48,971 nt of DNA from contig CAZOOP010000030.1 of the NCBI GenBank assembly GCA_964581465.1, forward strand, positions 1 to 48,971. Direction: 5' to 3'. This stretch comes from WJMB01 sp964581465 (GTDB taxonomy: Bacteria; RBG-13-66-14). Every line of letters starts with the position of its first letter. Within the stretch, counting starts at the first letter, position 1. Below, piece after piece: positions 8,502 through 17,050 of the stretch. A program made the translations under genes and the position numbers. The notes below the pieces were generated by a model. The model did no database searches and was not told where the DNA came from. It saw only the letters and a program-made list of their open reading frames with translations.

Positions 8502-8517
8502 AAAGTACGTTTGATAT
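8497..8517. promoter_or_regulatory. Palindromic operator candidate
   Basis: ATATCAAA, five bases, then TTTGATAT: a perfect 8-bp inverted repeat that overlaps the -10 element of the putative promoter. This position suits a repressor site. The cognate regulator is unknown. Confidence 0.4.
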
Positions 8518-8635
8518 TCCCTGACGTTTTACTGGGTTGTTGGATTACCGAAGGATCGTATTCATGACAACGGCGAGTTGCCCGACATGGATCGAGCACT
8601 CAAGCTGATGCCTGGTCGATTAACGAGGAGTACTC

Positions 8636-9742
8636 GTGTCGCGCATCCCCCTGGCCGATCTGGCGGCGGCCCACGCCGAGCGGGCCGTCGAGTTGGAAGC
8701 CGCCGCCCTGGCGGTGCTGCGTTCCGGACGTTACATTCTGGGTCCCGAGGTGGCGGCCTTCGAGGGCGAGCTGGCGGATTTTGTCGGCGTCGCCGGCGCC
8801 GTCGGCGTGGCCTCGGGCACCGACGCTCTGGTGCTGGCCCTGCAGGCCCTGGATCTGCCTCCGGGCAGCCGCGTGGTCAGCACGCCCTTCACCTTCTTCT
8901 CCACGGCCTCCTGCATCGTCCGTCTGGGATACGAGCCCGTTTTCGTGGATATCGACCCGTCGAGCTTCTGCCTGGACACCGCGGCCGCCGCCCGGGCTTG
9001 CGAAGATGAAGATGTCCGGGCGGTCATTGGTGTCGATCTCTACGGTGACGTGCTGGACTATGCGGAGCTGCGCCGCCGGATCGACCGCGACGACGTCTAT
9101 CTGATCGAGGACGCCGCGCAGAGCTTCGGGGCCGAGCTGCGTCACCGCCGGGCTGGAGCCCTTGCCGACCTGGGCGTGTTCAGCTTCTTCCCGGCCAAGA
9201 ACCTGGGCGCGGCCGGCGACGGCGGCGCAGTGGTCGGTGATGATGAAGAGCTTCTCGAGCGGGTGCGCATCCTGCGCGTCCACGGGGCCAATCCCAAGTA
9301 CCATCATCGGCTGATCGGGATCAACTCCCGGCTGGACCCGTTGCAGGCGGCGATGCTCCGTGTCAAGCTGGCCCACATCGACGAGGACCTGCGCCGTCGT
9401 CGGGACCACGCCGCGGCCTACAACGCGGCTCTGGCCGAGTACCTCCGAGTTCCCTCACCCGCCGCCGGGCATTACCACGCCTACAACTACTACGTGGTGG
9501 CGACGGATGAGCGCGACGCCCTGCGCGCGGCCCTCAATGAGGCCGGCATCGGCAGCGCCGTCTACTATCCGAAGCCGCTGCACCTCCAACCCTGCTTCGC
9601 CAAGCTGGGTTGTTCACCCGGTGATCTGCCCATCGCCGAGGCCGCCTGCGACCGCGTCCTGGCCCTGCCGATGTTCCCCCAGCTCAGCGGGGCCGACCGC
9701 GCCCGGGTCATCGAAGCCGTCGTCGGCTTCTTCAACGCCTGA
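8636..9742 (+). CDS. DegT/DnrJ/EryC1/StrS family sugar aminotransferase
   Basis: This PLP-dependent enzyme of 368 residues transfers an amino group to a keto group of a nucleotide-linked sugar, typically for polysaccharide or lipopolysaccharide precursors. Family motifs are FEGELADFVGVAGAVGVASGTDAL near the N-terminus, STPFTFFSTASCIV, LIEDAAQSFGAE, and the PLP lysine K188 in SFFPAKNLGAAGDGG. RVHGANPKYHH and GINSRLDPLQAAML follow, and VYYPKPLHLQPC is near the end. GTG 8636 is the start, preceded by GAGGAG five bases upstream. The glycosyltransferase begins four bases after the stop, so both probably act in one glycan pathway. The specific sugar substrate cannot be read from the sequence. Confidence 0.93.
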   Translation: MSRIPLADLAAAHAERAVELEAAALAVLRSGRYILGPEVAAFEGELADFVGVAGAVGVASGTDALVLALQALDLPPGSRVVSTPFTFFSTASCIVRLGYEPVFVDIDPSSFCLDTAAAARACEDEDVRAVIGVDLYGDVLDYAELRRRIDRDDVYLIEDAAQSFGAELRHRRAGALADLGVFSFFPAKNLGAAGDGGAVVGDDEELLERVRILRVHGANPKYHHRLIGINSRLDPLQAAMLRVKLAHIDEDLRRRRDHAAAYNAALAEYLRVPSPAAGHYHAYNYYVVATDERDALRAALNEAGIGSAVYYPKPLHLQPCFAKLGCSPGDLPIAEAACDRVLALPMFPQLSGADRARVIEAVVGFFNA

Positions 9743-9745
9743 GCA

Positions 9746-10621
9746 ATGCCCACCACGCCCCAGCTCAGCGTAGTCATCTGCACCTACCGCTGCCGCGATA
9801 AGGTACGCGAGTGCCTGACTTCGATCCGCACCGCCGGCGGTGTGGCCGACATCGAGGTCGTCGTGGTCGACAACGCCTCCGGCGACGGAACCGTGGAGAT
9901 GATCCGTCGGGACTACCCCACTGTGCGGATCATCGCCAACCCGGACAACCGGGGTTTTTCGAAAGCCGTCAACCAGGGCCTGCGCCTGGCCCGGGGTAGC
10001 CGTCTGCTTGTTCTGAACCCGGACATGGTGGTCCTCGAGGGCGCCTTGGCCGCCCTGGTCGGCTTCCTGAACGAGCATCCGGACTGCGGCGCCTGCGGCG
10101 GCGACGGTCTCTCCCCGTCCGGGGAATCCCAACCCCAGTTCACCCGGGCCGTACCCACCCCACTGACCGCCCTGTTCCACTTCCTGCGCCTGGACCGCCT
10201 GTTTCCCGTCAGTCGTCTCTTCGGTCGCTACAACTACACCTGGGCCGATCGCTCGCGCGTTCTTGATGTCGAGGCTCTCTCCGGCTCCTGCATCATGCTG
10301 CGCCGAGAGGTACTGGAGAGCGTCGGCCAACTCGACGAGCGCTTCCCGATGTACGCCGAGGATCTGGACTGGTGTCTGCGTATCCGCCGGGCCGGCTGGC
10401 GGGTCTGTTATGTTCCCGCCGCCCGCTTCATTCATTACCACGGCCAGTCCAGCCGCAAGAACCTGGTCTGGGCACGCAAGCAGTTCTACTTGACCATGCG
10501 CGCCTTCTACAACAAGCACCTGCGCCGCGAGTACCCGGGCTTCGTCAACGCCCTGGTGGACGCCGGGATTCTGGCCGGCCTGGGGCTGGGTCTGTTGGGG
10601 GCGTATCTGAAGGTGCGCTAG
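9746..10621 (+). CDS. Family 2 glycosyltransferase
   Basis: This 291-residue GT-A fold enzyme probably adds a sugar from a nucleotide donor to a surface glycan, at the cytoplasmic face of the membrane. Motifs are SVVICTYRCRDKVRECL, VVVVDNASGDGT, NRGFSKAVNQGL, then LLVLNPDMVV (the metal-binding acidic position). GSCIMLRREVLESVGQLDE and the ED element in MYAEDLDWCLRIRRAGW complete the catalytic core. The pattern is that of rhamnosyltransferase-like GT2 proteins (WbbL group). The last 25 residues include a short hydrophobic stretch (AGILAGLGLGLLGAYL) that may dock it to the membrane. The gene is coupled to the upstream aminotransferase and ends before a strong terminator. Confidence 0.93.
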   Translation: MPTTPQLSVVICTYRCRDKVRECLTSIRTAGGVADIEVVVVDNASGDGTVEMIRRDYPTVRIIANPDNRGFSKAVNQGLRLARGSRLLVLNPDMVVLEGALAALVGFLNEHPDCGACGGDGLSPSGESQPQFTRAVPTPLTALFHFLRLDRLFPVSRLFGRYNYTWADRSRVLDVEALSGSCIMLRREVLESVGQLDERFPMYAEDLDWCLRIRRAGWRVCYVPAARFIHYHGQSSRKNLVWARKQFYLTMRAFYNKHLRREYPGFVNALVDAGILAGLGLGLLGAYLKVR

Positions 10622-10699
10622 GGTCGTAATCATCACTGGGGGCTGTAGTTCCTGGTCGCCTGAACCCCGACCCGGCATTGCCCCAGGCAGAACATGTGC

Positions 10700-10730
10700 G
10701 CGGGCCGACCGACCGGTCGGCCCGCTTTCT
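10700..10730 (+). terminator. Rho-independent terminator of the glycan gene pair
   Basis: A perfect 11-bp stem (10700-10710 with 10715-10725) with a four-base loop is followed by a short T-rich run. It lies about 80 bases after the glycosyltransferase stop. Confidence 0.85.
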
Positions 10731-10820
10731 ATGTAGCGGACGGGGGTCAAAACCGAGTCGCTACGGTGTGCGGATGGACGGTTGCCGTCGAATCACAGCG
10801 GTTATCCGGAGCAATTAATG

Positions 10821-10916
10821 TAGGGATTATCACTCGTACCTGAACCGACTCATCCAGCTAATAGACTGTCATTGGTTGCTTTATAGCTACTAATCGACGC
10901 CATTGTCATACCGCTG
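10821..10916 (+). repeat. Interspersed repeat, copy B
   Basis: This copy links the other two: its left part matches copy A (TAGGGATTATCACTCG, GCTAATAGACTGTCAT, TTGCTTTATAG). Its whole length matches copy C on the opposite strand (CCGACT-ATCCAGCT, CGCCATTGTCA, CGCTG). It lies between two unrelated operons. Confidence 0.65.
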
Positions 10917-11435
10917 CCAGGTGGCGATGCACCTCGATCTGCGTTGAGTACCGCCGGTAGCCCGAGGTTGTTGATCCCGCCCGGGAGTCGACCGCGCCGT
11001 GAGTAAATGACCTGCTGACGACTCTCTATTGCTCGCTCTAGCAGCTTCGAACGTTTCCCGACTTTGCTGGATGACGCCTCGCTGCGGGTTTTTTACCAAG
11101 CCCTTTTCTCGATGCGGCTTTCCCTAGTTGCGAATACTTGGATCAGTTTCAGGTGATGATCCCTTAGTGTAGGACCGAGCGTTAATCTCGGACTCAATTG
11201 CCAATCCTCGGCGGGCAACAAGGTACAGACCCAAGGGGCCGCCCTACAGGGCAAGAATGAACGATCACCGCAGCTTCACGGTGGTCCTGACGGACCACTC
11301 GGACTGACGGTCCAGCCTGCCCACTGTTATCTTCGCAGAGTTGTTCGGGGAGCTAGTTTCCCGATCATTTCGCCAACCGCTCCTGGCTGTAAGCCACAGA
11401 GCGTTTTTACAGGCCGACCGCCCTGATATATAATT

Positions 11436-11503
11436 TCGATACATTTTTCGCTTGACGAAAGCTCCCCGGCGATATATCATACCGATGCATCGCGTCGATA
11501 CAT
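11436..11503. promoter_or_regulatory. Putative autoregulatory operator region of padR
   Basis: TCGATACAT occurs as a direct repeat at 11436-11444 and 11495-11503, flanking the promoter. A perfect 10-bp palindrome CGATGCATCG (11483-11492) lies at the expected transcription start. PadR proteins often repress their own promoter through ATAC/GTAT-type palindromes, so these are reasonable binding sites. This is inference. Confidence 0.4.
11452..11480 (+). promoter_or_regulatory. Sigma70 promoter of padR
   Basis: TTGACG (11452-11457) and TATCAT (11475-11480) with an ideal 17-base spacer. Transcription would start near 11487, about 27 bases before the preferred start codon. Confidence 0.75.
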
Positions 11504-11513
11504 GGTGGTAAAA

Positions 11514-12128
11514 ATGACCGACCAACCCTCCAACGAAACGACGCACCTCCTCGGCGAGGAGGAGATCGAAGGGCTGCTGGAGCGTCTGAAGCCCTCGGCT
11601 CTCGGCCTGCTGGCCCTGCTGAGCGAAGGTCCGCTGACGGGCTACGAGATCAAGAAGGCGATCGACAGTCCGGACCTGGTCTTCTGGCGCGACTCCTTCG
11701 GCAGCATCTATCCCAACCTCCACCGCCTGGTGGAGCTGGAGCTGGCCGTCAAAGAGCGCAACGATCTCAAGGGCCGCAAACGCATCTACTACTCGCTGAC
11801 ACCCCGGGGTCGCGAACTGGCGGCGGCTTGGCTGAGAAAACCGGCCAACCGCGAACCGGCACGGGTGGAGCTGCTGCTCAAGCTTCGCTACGCCTACCCC
11901 CAGGGACCCGAGGTGCTGCGCGGTCTGTTGGAGAGCTACGCTAAGCATTACCGCCTGGTCATCGACGAATACGAGCGCTACCTGCAGACCTTCGATCTGC
12001 TGGAGGGCGACCTGCGTACCGAGACCCGTCGGATGGCCGCCGACTACTGGACCCGGTTGACCAGGATGCTCCTGGAATGGAGCGACGCCAGCCTGGAGCG
12101 CTTGAATGAGTTCTACGACGACGACTGA
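11514..12128 (+). CDS. PadR family transcriptional regulator
   Basis: PadR regulators are dimeric winged-helix proteins that usually repress stress, efflux or phenolic-acid genes. The N-terminal domain (about 25-105) has the family sequence LGLLALLSEGPLTGYEIKKAI, then GSIYPNLHRLVELELAV and RKRIYYSLTPRGRELAAAWL. The C-terminal helical part (about 110-204) matches the Vir-type PadR effector domain that forms the dimer. The start at ATG 11514 is preferred because GGTGG (11504-11508) lies five bases upstream; an in-frame ATG at 11502 would add four residues. The FG-GAP gene begins 22 bases after the stop and may be its target or just a passenger. Confidence 0.92.
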   Translation: MTDQPSNETTHLLGEEEIEGLLERLKPSALGLLALLSEGPLTGYEIKKAIDSPDLVFWRDSFGSIYPNLHRLVELELAVKERNDLKGRKRIYYSLTPRGRELAAAWLRKPANREPARVELLLKLRYAYPQGPEVLRGLLESYAKHYRLVIDEYERYLQTFDLLEGDLRTETRRMAADYWTRLTRMLLEWSDASLERLNEFYDDD

Positions 12129-12149
12129 CGGCCGCCTGGGAGCTTAACC

Positions 12150-13612
12150 ATGAAAACCAACGCCCGGCTTATCGCCGTGCTCGTCCTTACTCTGCCCGGA
12201 TTCGCCGCGAGCGCCGTCCAGACCGACTGGAGCGGCGGCTCCGGTGAGCCGGGTCCCGTTTCGTCTTGGGGTGACGCCTTCGACGACTACCGTGGCCTCG
12301 ACTGGTCCGAAACCGGCGAGCTAACCCTCGTCGATGACCACGCCGTGAGCCGCACCGTCGACAGTTCCTACACCAACGCCGCTTCAATCTGCACCGGCGA
12401 TATCGACGGCGACGGCGACGAGGACCTGGTCGCTTCGGCCTTCGTCGGCAACGAGGTCGTCTGGTGGGCCAACGACGGCGCCGGCGGCGGCTGGACCCCC
12501 GAAACCATCGATCAAACCTTCGCCGGCATCGTCAAGCTGCGCTGCGGTGATGTCGACGGCGACGGTAAAGACGACGTCCTCGCCGCCTCCAACGATCTGG
12601 GCGTCATCGCCTGGTGGGATCAGGGCGGCTGGACCCAACACCTCGTCGATGACGGCCTGACCGCCCCTGGACGGTCAACAGCGCTGACATGGACTCCGAC
12701 GGCGACCTGGACGTGCTGGGCAACGACCGCACCGATGGCGAGGTCTACTGGTGGGAGCTCACCACGGACCACCGTTCGGGCGGCTGGCTGGAGGGCAGCC
12801 TGCTGGACACCGGCACTTCGGATGACTGGGGCGAGATAACCTGGGACTGCCAGGCGCCCTCGGGTACGAGCCTGGAGGTCGAGGTTCGAGCCGGAGACCA
12901 GGTCTGCGATCTCGGCGACTGGATGAGCATCGCCACCTCGGGCGACGACCTCTCCGCCTACCTCGCCGACGGCCTGCGCTACATCCAGTATCGCGTCAGC
13001 CTGAGCACCACAGACCCCGCCCTGACGCCGGTGCTGGAGGAGATCGAGCTCGAGTGGCAGTCGTCGAGCGACCTTGAGGACGTCGAACTCGGGGTGCGCA
13101 CCAGTGATGACGGGCCGCTGGTCTCCTGGACTGTCCAGGGCGATGTCCCGGCCGGTTTACGCGTGCTGCGCGAAAGCGGGGGGCGGCGCGACCCCCTGAC
13201 TTCCTGGCTCGACGGTGGCCGCCGCGCCTACTTGGATCGCTTCGCCGAACCCGGCGAGGACTATCGCTACTGGCTGGAGGTTCGCGACGACGCCGGCCGG
13301 TCGACCCTTTACGGACCAAGTCAAAGCGTCATCCTCCCCGAGCCGTCCTCCACGCTCACCCTGGAGGAGCCCTACCCCTCGCCCGCCGTCGACTCCGCGA
13401 CGATCACCTTCGCGCTGCCGTCATCCCAACGGGCGAACCTCGCAGTATACGACCTGGCCGGTAGAAGGGTGGCCGCCCTGACCGCGGGAGAGCTGGCCGC
13501 CGGGCGTCACCAGGTCGTCTGGAGTTGTCAAGACGAACACGCCGGTGTGTACCTACTTCGCCTGGAGACGCAAACCGGCGCCCTGACCAGGCGCCTGGTG
13601 GTCTCACGTTGA
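12150..13612 (+). pseudogene. FG-GAP repeat secreted protein with C-terminal sorting domain, frameshifted
   Basis: The gene is read in two frames. The first (from 12150) has a signal peptide (LIAVLVLTLPGFAASA) and FG-GAP/VCBS-type calcium loops DIDGDGDED and DVDGDGKDD. Homology then jumps to the second frame at about 12666, continuing WTVNSADMDSDGDLDVLG. One extra C in the run CCCC at 12664-12667 would restore a continuous protein of about 487 residues. The C-terminus (about 405-486) is a FlgD-Ig-like sorting domain: PYPSPAVDSATITF, VYDLAGRRVA, GVYLLRLET and RRLVVSR, as on exported proteins of FCB-like bacteria. A homopolymer shift may be a sequencing error or a true inactivation. Confidence 0.8.
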
Positions 13613-13638
13613 ATGAGTGCTAGCATACACGACGGATC

Positions 13639-13670
13639 GGGCGGGAGAAACGGCTCTCCCGCCCTTTATT
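13639..13670 (+). terminator. Rho-independent terminator after the FG-GAP gene
   Basis: A 10-bp perfect stem GGGCGGGAGA / TCTCCCGCCC (13639-13648 with 13655-13664) with a six-base loop, followed by TTTATT. Confidence 0.85.
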
Positions 13671-13930
13671 AATTGCCCTGGAAGATGGGCTCGTGGTGCC
13701 GGACTGGTTTTGATCGATCCGAGAATTGCGCCGGGGATCGCCCACCGGGGGGTTGAACAGCTTTATACGAATGTGGCTAGATGAAGAACCTTGCCTGCCA
13801 GCCTAATAGTGGGTTATCGGTGGGTTGATTGGCCCCTACGATTTGAGCCACGCCACTGGCGATTCCGATAGAGCTGATAAACACTAGGAGGTGTGCGAAA
13901 ACACCAGTTCGCCATCCGCCATGGCCTGAC
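13671..13930 (-). other. Convergent gene-free stretch before rtcB 3' end
   Basis: Lies between two convergent genes. A small GGTGT/ACACC hairpin sits near 13890-13905 and could help end rtcB transcription, but it has no T-tract. Weak similarity to the interspersed repeat was seen around 13770-13880 and is not counted as a copy. Confidence 0.4.
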
Positions 13931-15367
13931 TCAGCCCTTGATCACCGCCAGGGGCTCCAAGCGGACCACGGGCCGGGCCAGCCCGGCGCCCGCGCAGACC
14001 GCCACCACCTCGCCGATGTCCTTGTAGGCCTCCGGGTGCTCTTCGTAGAGCGTACGGCGGCCCTCCCAGCGCACGCTGACGCCCCGCGCGGCCAGTTCGG
14101 CGCGCACGTCGCGGCCGCGCAGGCGCTTGACCGCCGCCCGGCGGCTGAGCACCCGCCCGGCTCCGTGCCCCGTCGAGCCGAAGCTCAGCTCCAGCACCCC
14201 GGGCTCGCCGACCAGCAGGTAGCTGGCCGTGCCCATGTCTCCGGGCAGGATCACCGGCTGACCATGCTCGCGGAAGCGCGACGCCAGCTCCGGATGACCC
14301 GCCGGGAAGGCCCGGGTGGCCCCTTTGCGATGGACCAGCAGGCGCCGCCTCACACCTTCCACCCGATGCTCCTCGAACTTGGCGATGTTGTGGGCCACGT
14401 CGTAGAGCAGCGGTGAGGCGCCGGCCGCGCGCCCGAATAGCTCCGCCAGCACCCGTCGAACCTCCGCCGTGATCACCTGGCGGTTGGCCCAGGCGTAGTT
14501 GGCCGCAGCCGCCATCGCCCCCAGGTAGGCCCGGCCCGTCGACGACTCCACCGGCGCAAACACCAGCTCCCCACCGGACGCCGACCCCGCCGAACCCCGC
14601 AGCCGCTTCAAATAGTCGTCGCAGACCTGATGCCCCAGGCCCCGGCTGCCGCAGTGGATCATCAGCACAACCCGTCCCGGCTCATCCACGCCCCAAGCCC
14701 CGGCGACCTCGCCATCCAGCACCTCGGCCACCCGCTGGACCTCCAGAAAGTGGTTCCCCGAGCCCAAGGTGCCCAACTGCCCGCGCCCGCGCTCCCGAGC
14801 CCGGTCCGAGACCGCCTCGGGATCCACTTCCTCCAACGCTCCACCGGACTCGCAGGCCTCCAGATCCCCCGCGAAACCCAGGCCGTGCTCCACAGCCCAA
14901 CGCGCCCCGCGGATCAGCACCTTGCGCAGCTCCCGGCCGCTCAAGGACCGCCGCGCCGAGGCCCCCACCCCACAGGGTACCGCCACGAAGAGGGCGTCGG
15001 CCAGCTCCTCGATCCTCGCCCGGACCTCGTCCTCACCCAGCGGCGTCACCAACAGCCGCACACCGCAGTTGATGTCGTAACCCACGCCGCCCGGACTGAC
15101 CACGCCGTCCCCACCGGCCGCGAAGGCCGCCACCCCGCCGATCGGGAAGCCATACCCCCGGTGCACGTCGGGCATCGCCAGTACCTCGCCCACCCCGCCG
15201 GGCAGGGCCGCCGTCCGCGCCAACTGCTCCAACGAGCCGTCGGCCCGCGCCGCCTCCAAACCGGCTTCCGTCACGAAGACCCGAGCCGTGCGGCGCATCC
15301 CCGGCAGGAAACCCCGCTCCAAACGAAAGCTGTATTCACCCAACCGACTGATCCCACCACCGCCCAT
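13931..15367 (-). CDS. rtcB: RNA-splicing ligase RtcB
   Basis: RtcB joins RNA 3'-phosphate or 2',3'-cyclic phosphate ends to 5'-OH ends, using GTP and Mn2+. In bacteria it acts in RNA repair. The 478 residues match the family. Visible motifs are MPDVHRGYGFPIGGVAAF, SPGGVGYDINCGVRLL (metal-binding Asp and Cys), LGSGNHFLEVQ, HCGSRGLGHQV and YDVAHNIAK. HRKGATRAFPAGHP and PGDMGTASYLLVG follow, then STGHGAGRVLSR, which contains the histidine that carries GMP. The start at 15367 is set by GGGGAG (15375-15380) and the MGGGGISRLGEYSF N-terminus; a longer frame would run toward the tRNA promoter. No archease (RtcB cofactor) gene is adjacent. The gene diverges from the tRNA operon. Confidence 0.95.
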   Translation of the reverse strand: MGGGGISRLGEYSFRLERGFLPGMRRTARVFVTEAGLEAARADGSLEQLARTAALPGGVGEVLAMPDVHRGYGFPIGGVAAFAAGGDGVVSPGGVGYDINCGVRLLVTPLGEDEVRARIEELADALFVAVPCGVGASARRSLSGRELRKVLIRGARWAVEHGLGFAGDLEACESGGALEEVDPEAVSDRARERGRGQLGTLGSGNHFLEVQRVAEVLDGEVAGAWGVDEPGRVVLMIHCGSRGLGHQVCDDYLKRLRGSAGSASGGELVFAPVESSTGRAYLGAMAAAANYAWANRQVITAEVRRVLAELFGRAAGASPLLYDVAHNIAKFEEHRVEGVRRRLLVHRKGATRAFPAGHPELASRFREHGQPVILPGDMGTASYLLVGEPGVLELSFGSTGHGAGRVLSRRAAVKRLRGRDVRAELAARGVSVRWEGRRTLYEEHPEAYKDIGEVVAVCAGAGLARPVVRLEPLAVIKG

Positions 15368-15438
15368 CACATTCTCCCCTTCTTCCACCGAGTTCCCAAC
15401 GAGCATAGACCACGCCGCCCGCCGCCGCAACCTGTTCC

Positions 15439-15467
15439 TTGACACCCCCGCCACCCTATCCTATACT
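15439..15467 (+). promoter_or_regulatory. Sigma70 promoter of the tRNA operon
   Basis: TTGACA (15439-15444) and TATACT (15462-15467) with a 17-base spacer, near perfect consensus. It lies 22 bases before tRNA-Ser(CGA), as expected for a stable RNA promoter. Confidence 0.9.
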
Positions 15468-15489
15468 CGCCGCCGCCAAGCAGCTCAGC

Positions 15490-15901
<412 letters not shown>

Positions 15902-16144
15902 CGTTAACCAGGTAGGGTCACCCAGCGCCGCATCGACTAACCAACGGCTTTGCCACCGGTTTTTTCAAACCGCCGCACACCATCGCCCTACGCGAGAACC
16001 AGCGGGAATATCAGCCCCTGCTTTTACCCTCAATGCATTCGCCGGGTCGCCGAGCCGTTCGCCAACCCCAACGCCCGGCAACGAGCGGCATCAATCAGAA
16101 TCACAACCACCAACTCAACAATCAGTAACGTTTCGCAACACCGC

Positions 16145-16206
16145 GGAGAGGTGTCCGAGCTGGCCTAAGGAGCACGACGGTCAATCGTCCAAGGGTGCGT
16201 TCCACC
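16145..16206 (+). pseudogene. Truncated tRNA-Ser remnant
   Basis: The first 34 bases are identical to the 5' half of tRNA-Ser(GGA) (acceptor 5' strand, D-arm, start of the anticodon stem). The sequence then diverges: the would-be loop lacks T at position 33, and the variable arm, T-arm and matching acceptor strand are missing. The identity extends upstream to 16104, matching 16218 onward apart from a six-base insertion. The whole block is therefore a tandem duplication that includes half a tRNA. Confidence 0.8.
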
Positions 16207-16264
16207 AAGCATGACCGCAACCACCAACTCAACAATCAGTAACAGCAACGTTTCGCAACACCGC

Positions 16265-16358
16265 GGAGAGGTGTCCGAGCTGGCCTAAGGAGCACGACTG
16301 GAAATCGTGTAAGGGGCTTATACCCCCTTCGAGGGTTCGAATCCCTCCCTCTCCGCCA
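16265..16358 (+). tRNA. tRNA-Ser (anticodon GGA)
   Basis: The acceptor GGAGAGG pairs with CCTCTCC, the discriminator is G and CCA is encoded. The anticodon stem CACGA/TCGTG encloses the loop CTGGAAA, anticodon GGA, reading UCC and UCU. A long variable arm and the GGTTCGAATCC T-arm are present. It is followed directly by a hairpin like the one after tRNA-Ser(CGA). Confidence 0.96.
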
Positions 16359-16671
16359 CAGCACTGAGTGCTGTTCCAGTACGCGACGAACCGCTACCGC
16401 GTTCAAACAGCCACACCCGCGTACACGCTCCCGTTGGTCGCTCACCGTGGCCGGGAAACGCGCTGATCTCGAACAAGCACTATGTGCTGTCTCAGTACGC
16501 GACGAACCGCTAGCGCGTTCAAACAGCCACACCCGCGTACACGCTCCCGTTGGTCGCTCACCGTGGCCGGGAAACGCGCTGATCTCGAACAAGCACTATG
16601 TGCTGTCTCAGTACGCGACGAACCGCTAGCGCGTTCAAACAGCCACACCCGCGTACACGCTCCCGTTGGTC
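16359..16671 (+). repeat. 116-bp tandem repeats after tRNA-Ser(GGA)
   Basis: Two full units and one partial unit start at 16359, 16475 and 16591. The leading hairpin is AGCAC-TGA-GTGCT in the first and AGCAC-TAT-GTGCT in the others. Compared with GGCAC/GTGCC after the other serine tRNA, the closing pair has changed on both sides, so pairing is kept. GTACGCG (16379-16385) and CGCGTAC (16418-16424) can also pair. The block ACCCGCGTAC and CGCTCCCGTTGGTC are common to both repeat groups. Confidence 0.85.
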
Positions 16672-16777
16672 TATGCTCAACGGCTCGAATGGGAATCATC
16701 CCACCGGTGACGACACAGCAGCCGGTCCGCTTCAATCGCACTAATCCCGCATCCAACGCACTCATCGATCTTAACCC

Positions 16778-16853
16778 GGGGATGTAGCTCAGTTGGGAGA
16801 GCGCGGCCTTCGCAAGGCTGAGGTCGGCGGTTCAAGTCCGCTCATCTCCACCA
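16778..16853 (+). tRNA. tRNA-Ala (anticodon CGC)
   Basis: This is a 76-base tRNA with encoded CCA. The acceptor GGGGATG/CATCTCC contains the G3-U70 pair that identifies alanine tRNAs. The anticodon loop TTCGCAA gives CGC, reading GCG. D-arm GCTC...GAGC and T-loop TTCAAGT are standard. It is the last gene of the tRNA operon. Confidence 0.96.
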
Positions 16854-16877
16854 TACTCCCGCAGTGCGAGGCAACAC

Positions 16878-16915
16878 ACCCGACGGGTGACTTCTCCCCG
16901 TCGGGTTACTTTTTT
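16878..16915 (+). terminator. Rho-independent terminator of the tRNA operon
   Basis: A 10-bp perfect stem ACCCGACGGG / CCCGTCGGGT (16878-16887 with 16897-16906) with a nine-base loop, followed by a six-T run (16910-16915). Confidence 0.92.
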
Positions 16916-16994
16916 ACCCACTCCCGACGGCGCCGTTGCCGTCCACCCACCGCCCGATTCCCCCGGACACCCGCTTCGACGAAACGAGAAGCCC

Positions 16995-17010
16995 TGGCAT
17001 GCTTTGTGCT
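16995..17010 (+). promoter_or_regulatory. Possible sigma54 promoter upstream of the small protein
   Basis: TGGCATGCTTTGTGCT fits the sigma54 pattern with GG and GC 12 bases apart and one mismatch in the -12 box. It would place the start of transcription about 30 bases before the GTG at 17051. No activator gene is adjacent, so this is tentative. Confidence 0.3.
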
Positions 17011-17050
17011 ATGCTTGGAGCGTAAGCAAAGTCAAGCGAAAGGATCAACC

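Larger units (their letters stand above)
7675..8635 (+). other. Long gene-free stretch after rex
   Basis: About 960 bases without a supported gene. From left to right it holds nested inverted repeats (7676-7861), one copy of the interspersed repeat (8075-8160), and an AT-richer tract with a promoter-like element and a perfect palindrome (8472-8517) that may control the gene at 8636. Between roughly 8160 and 8460 I see nothing recognisable. Confidence 0.6.
10622..11501 (+). other. Gene-free stretch before padR
   Basis: About 880 bases without a supported gene. It contains the terminator at 10700-10730, interspersed repeat copy B (10821-10916), and a GTGGTCC/GGACCAC hairpin at 11281-11298. The padR promoter region is at the right end. 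The part from about 10920 to 11270 shows nothing recognisable. Confidence 0.6.

Noticed and set aside
8399..8599. 66-residue minus-strand ORF in the gap before the aminotransferase
   Set aside because: No ribosome-binding site or homology; it covers the promoter and palindrome of the downstream gene.
13770..13880. Possible fourth copy of the interspersed repeat
   Set aside because: Only short blocks (CCAGC-TAATAG and a TAC...GCCAC stretch) align; this is too weak to separate from chance.
16793..17050. N-terminal extension of the small protein at 17051
   Set aside because: The frame runs through tRNA-Ala and its terminator.
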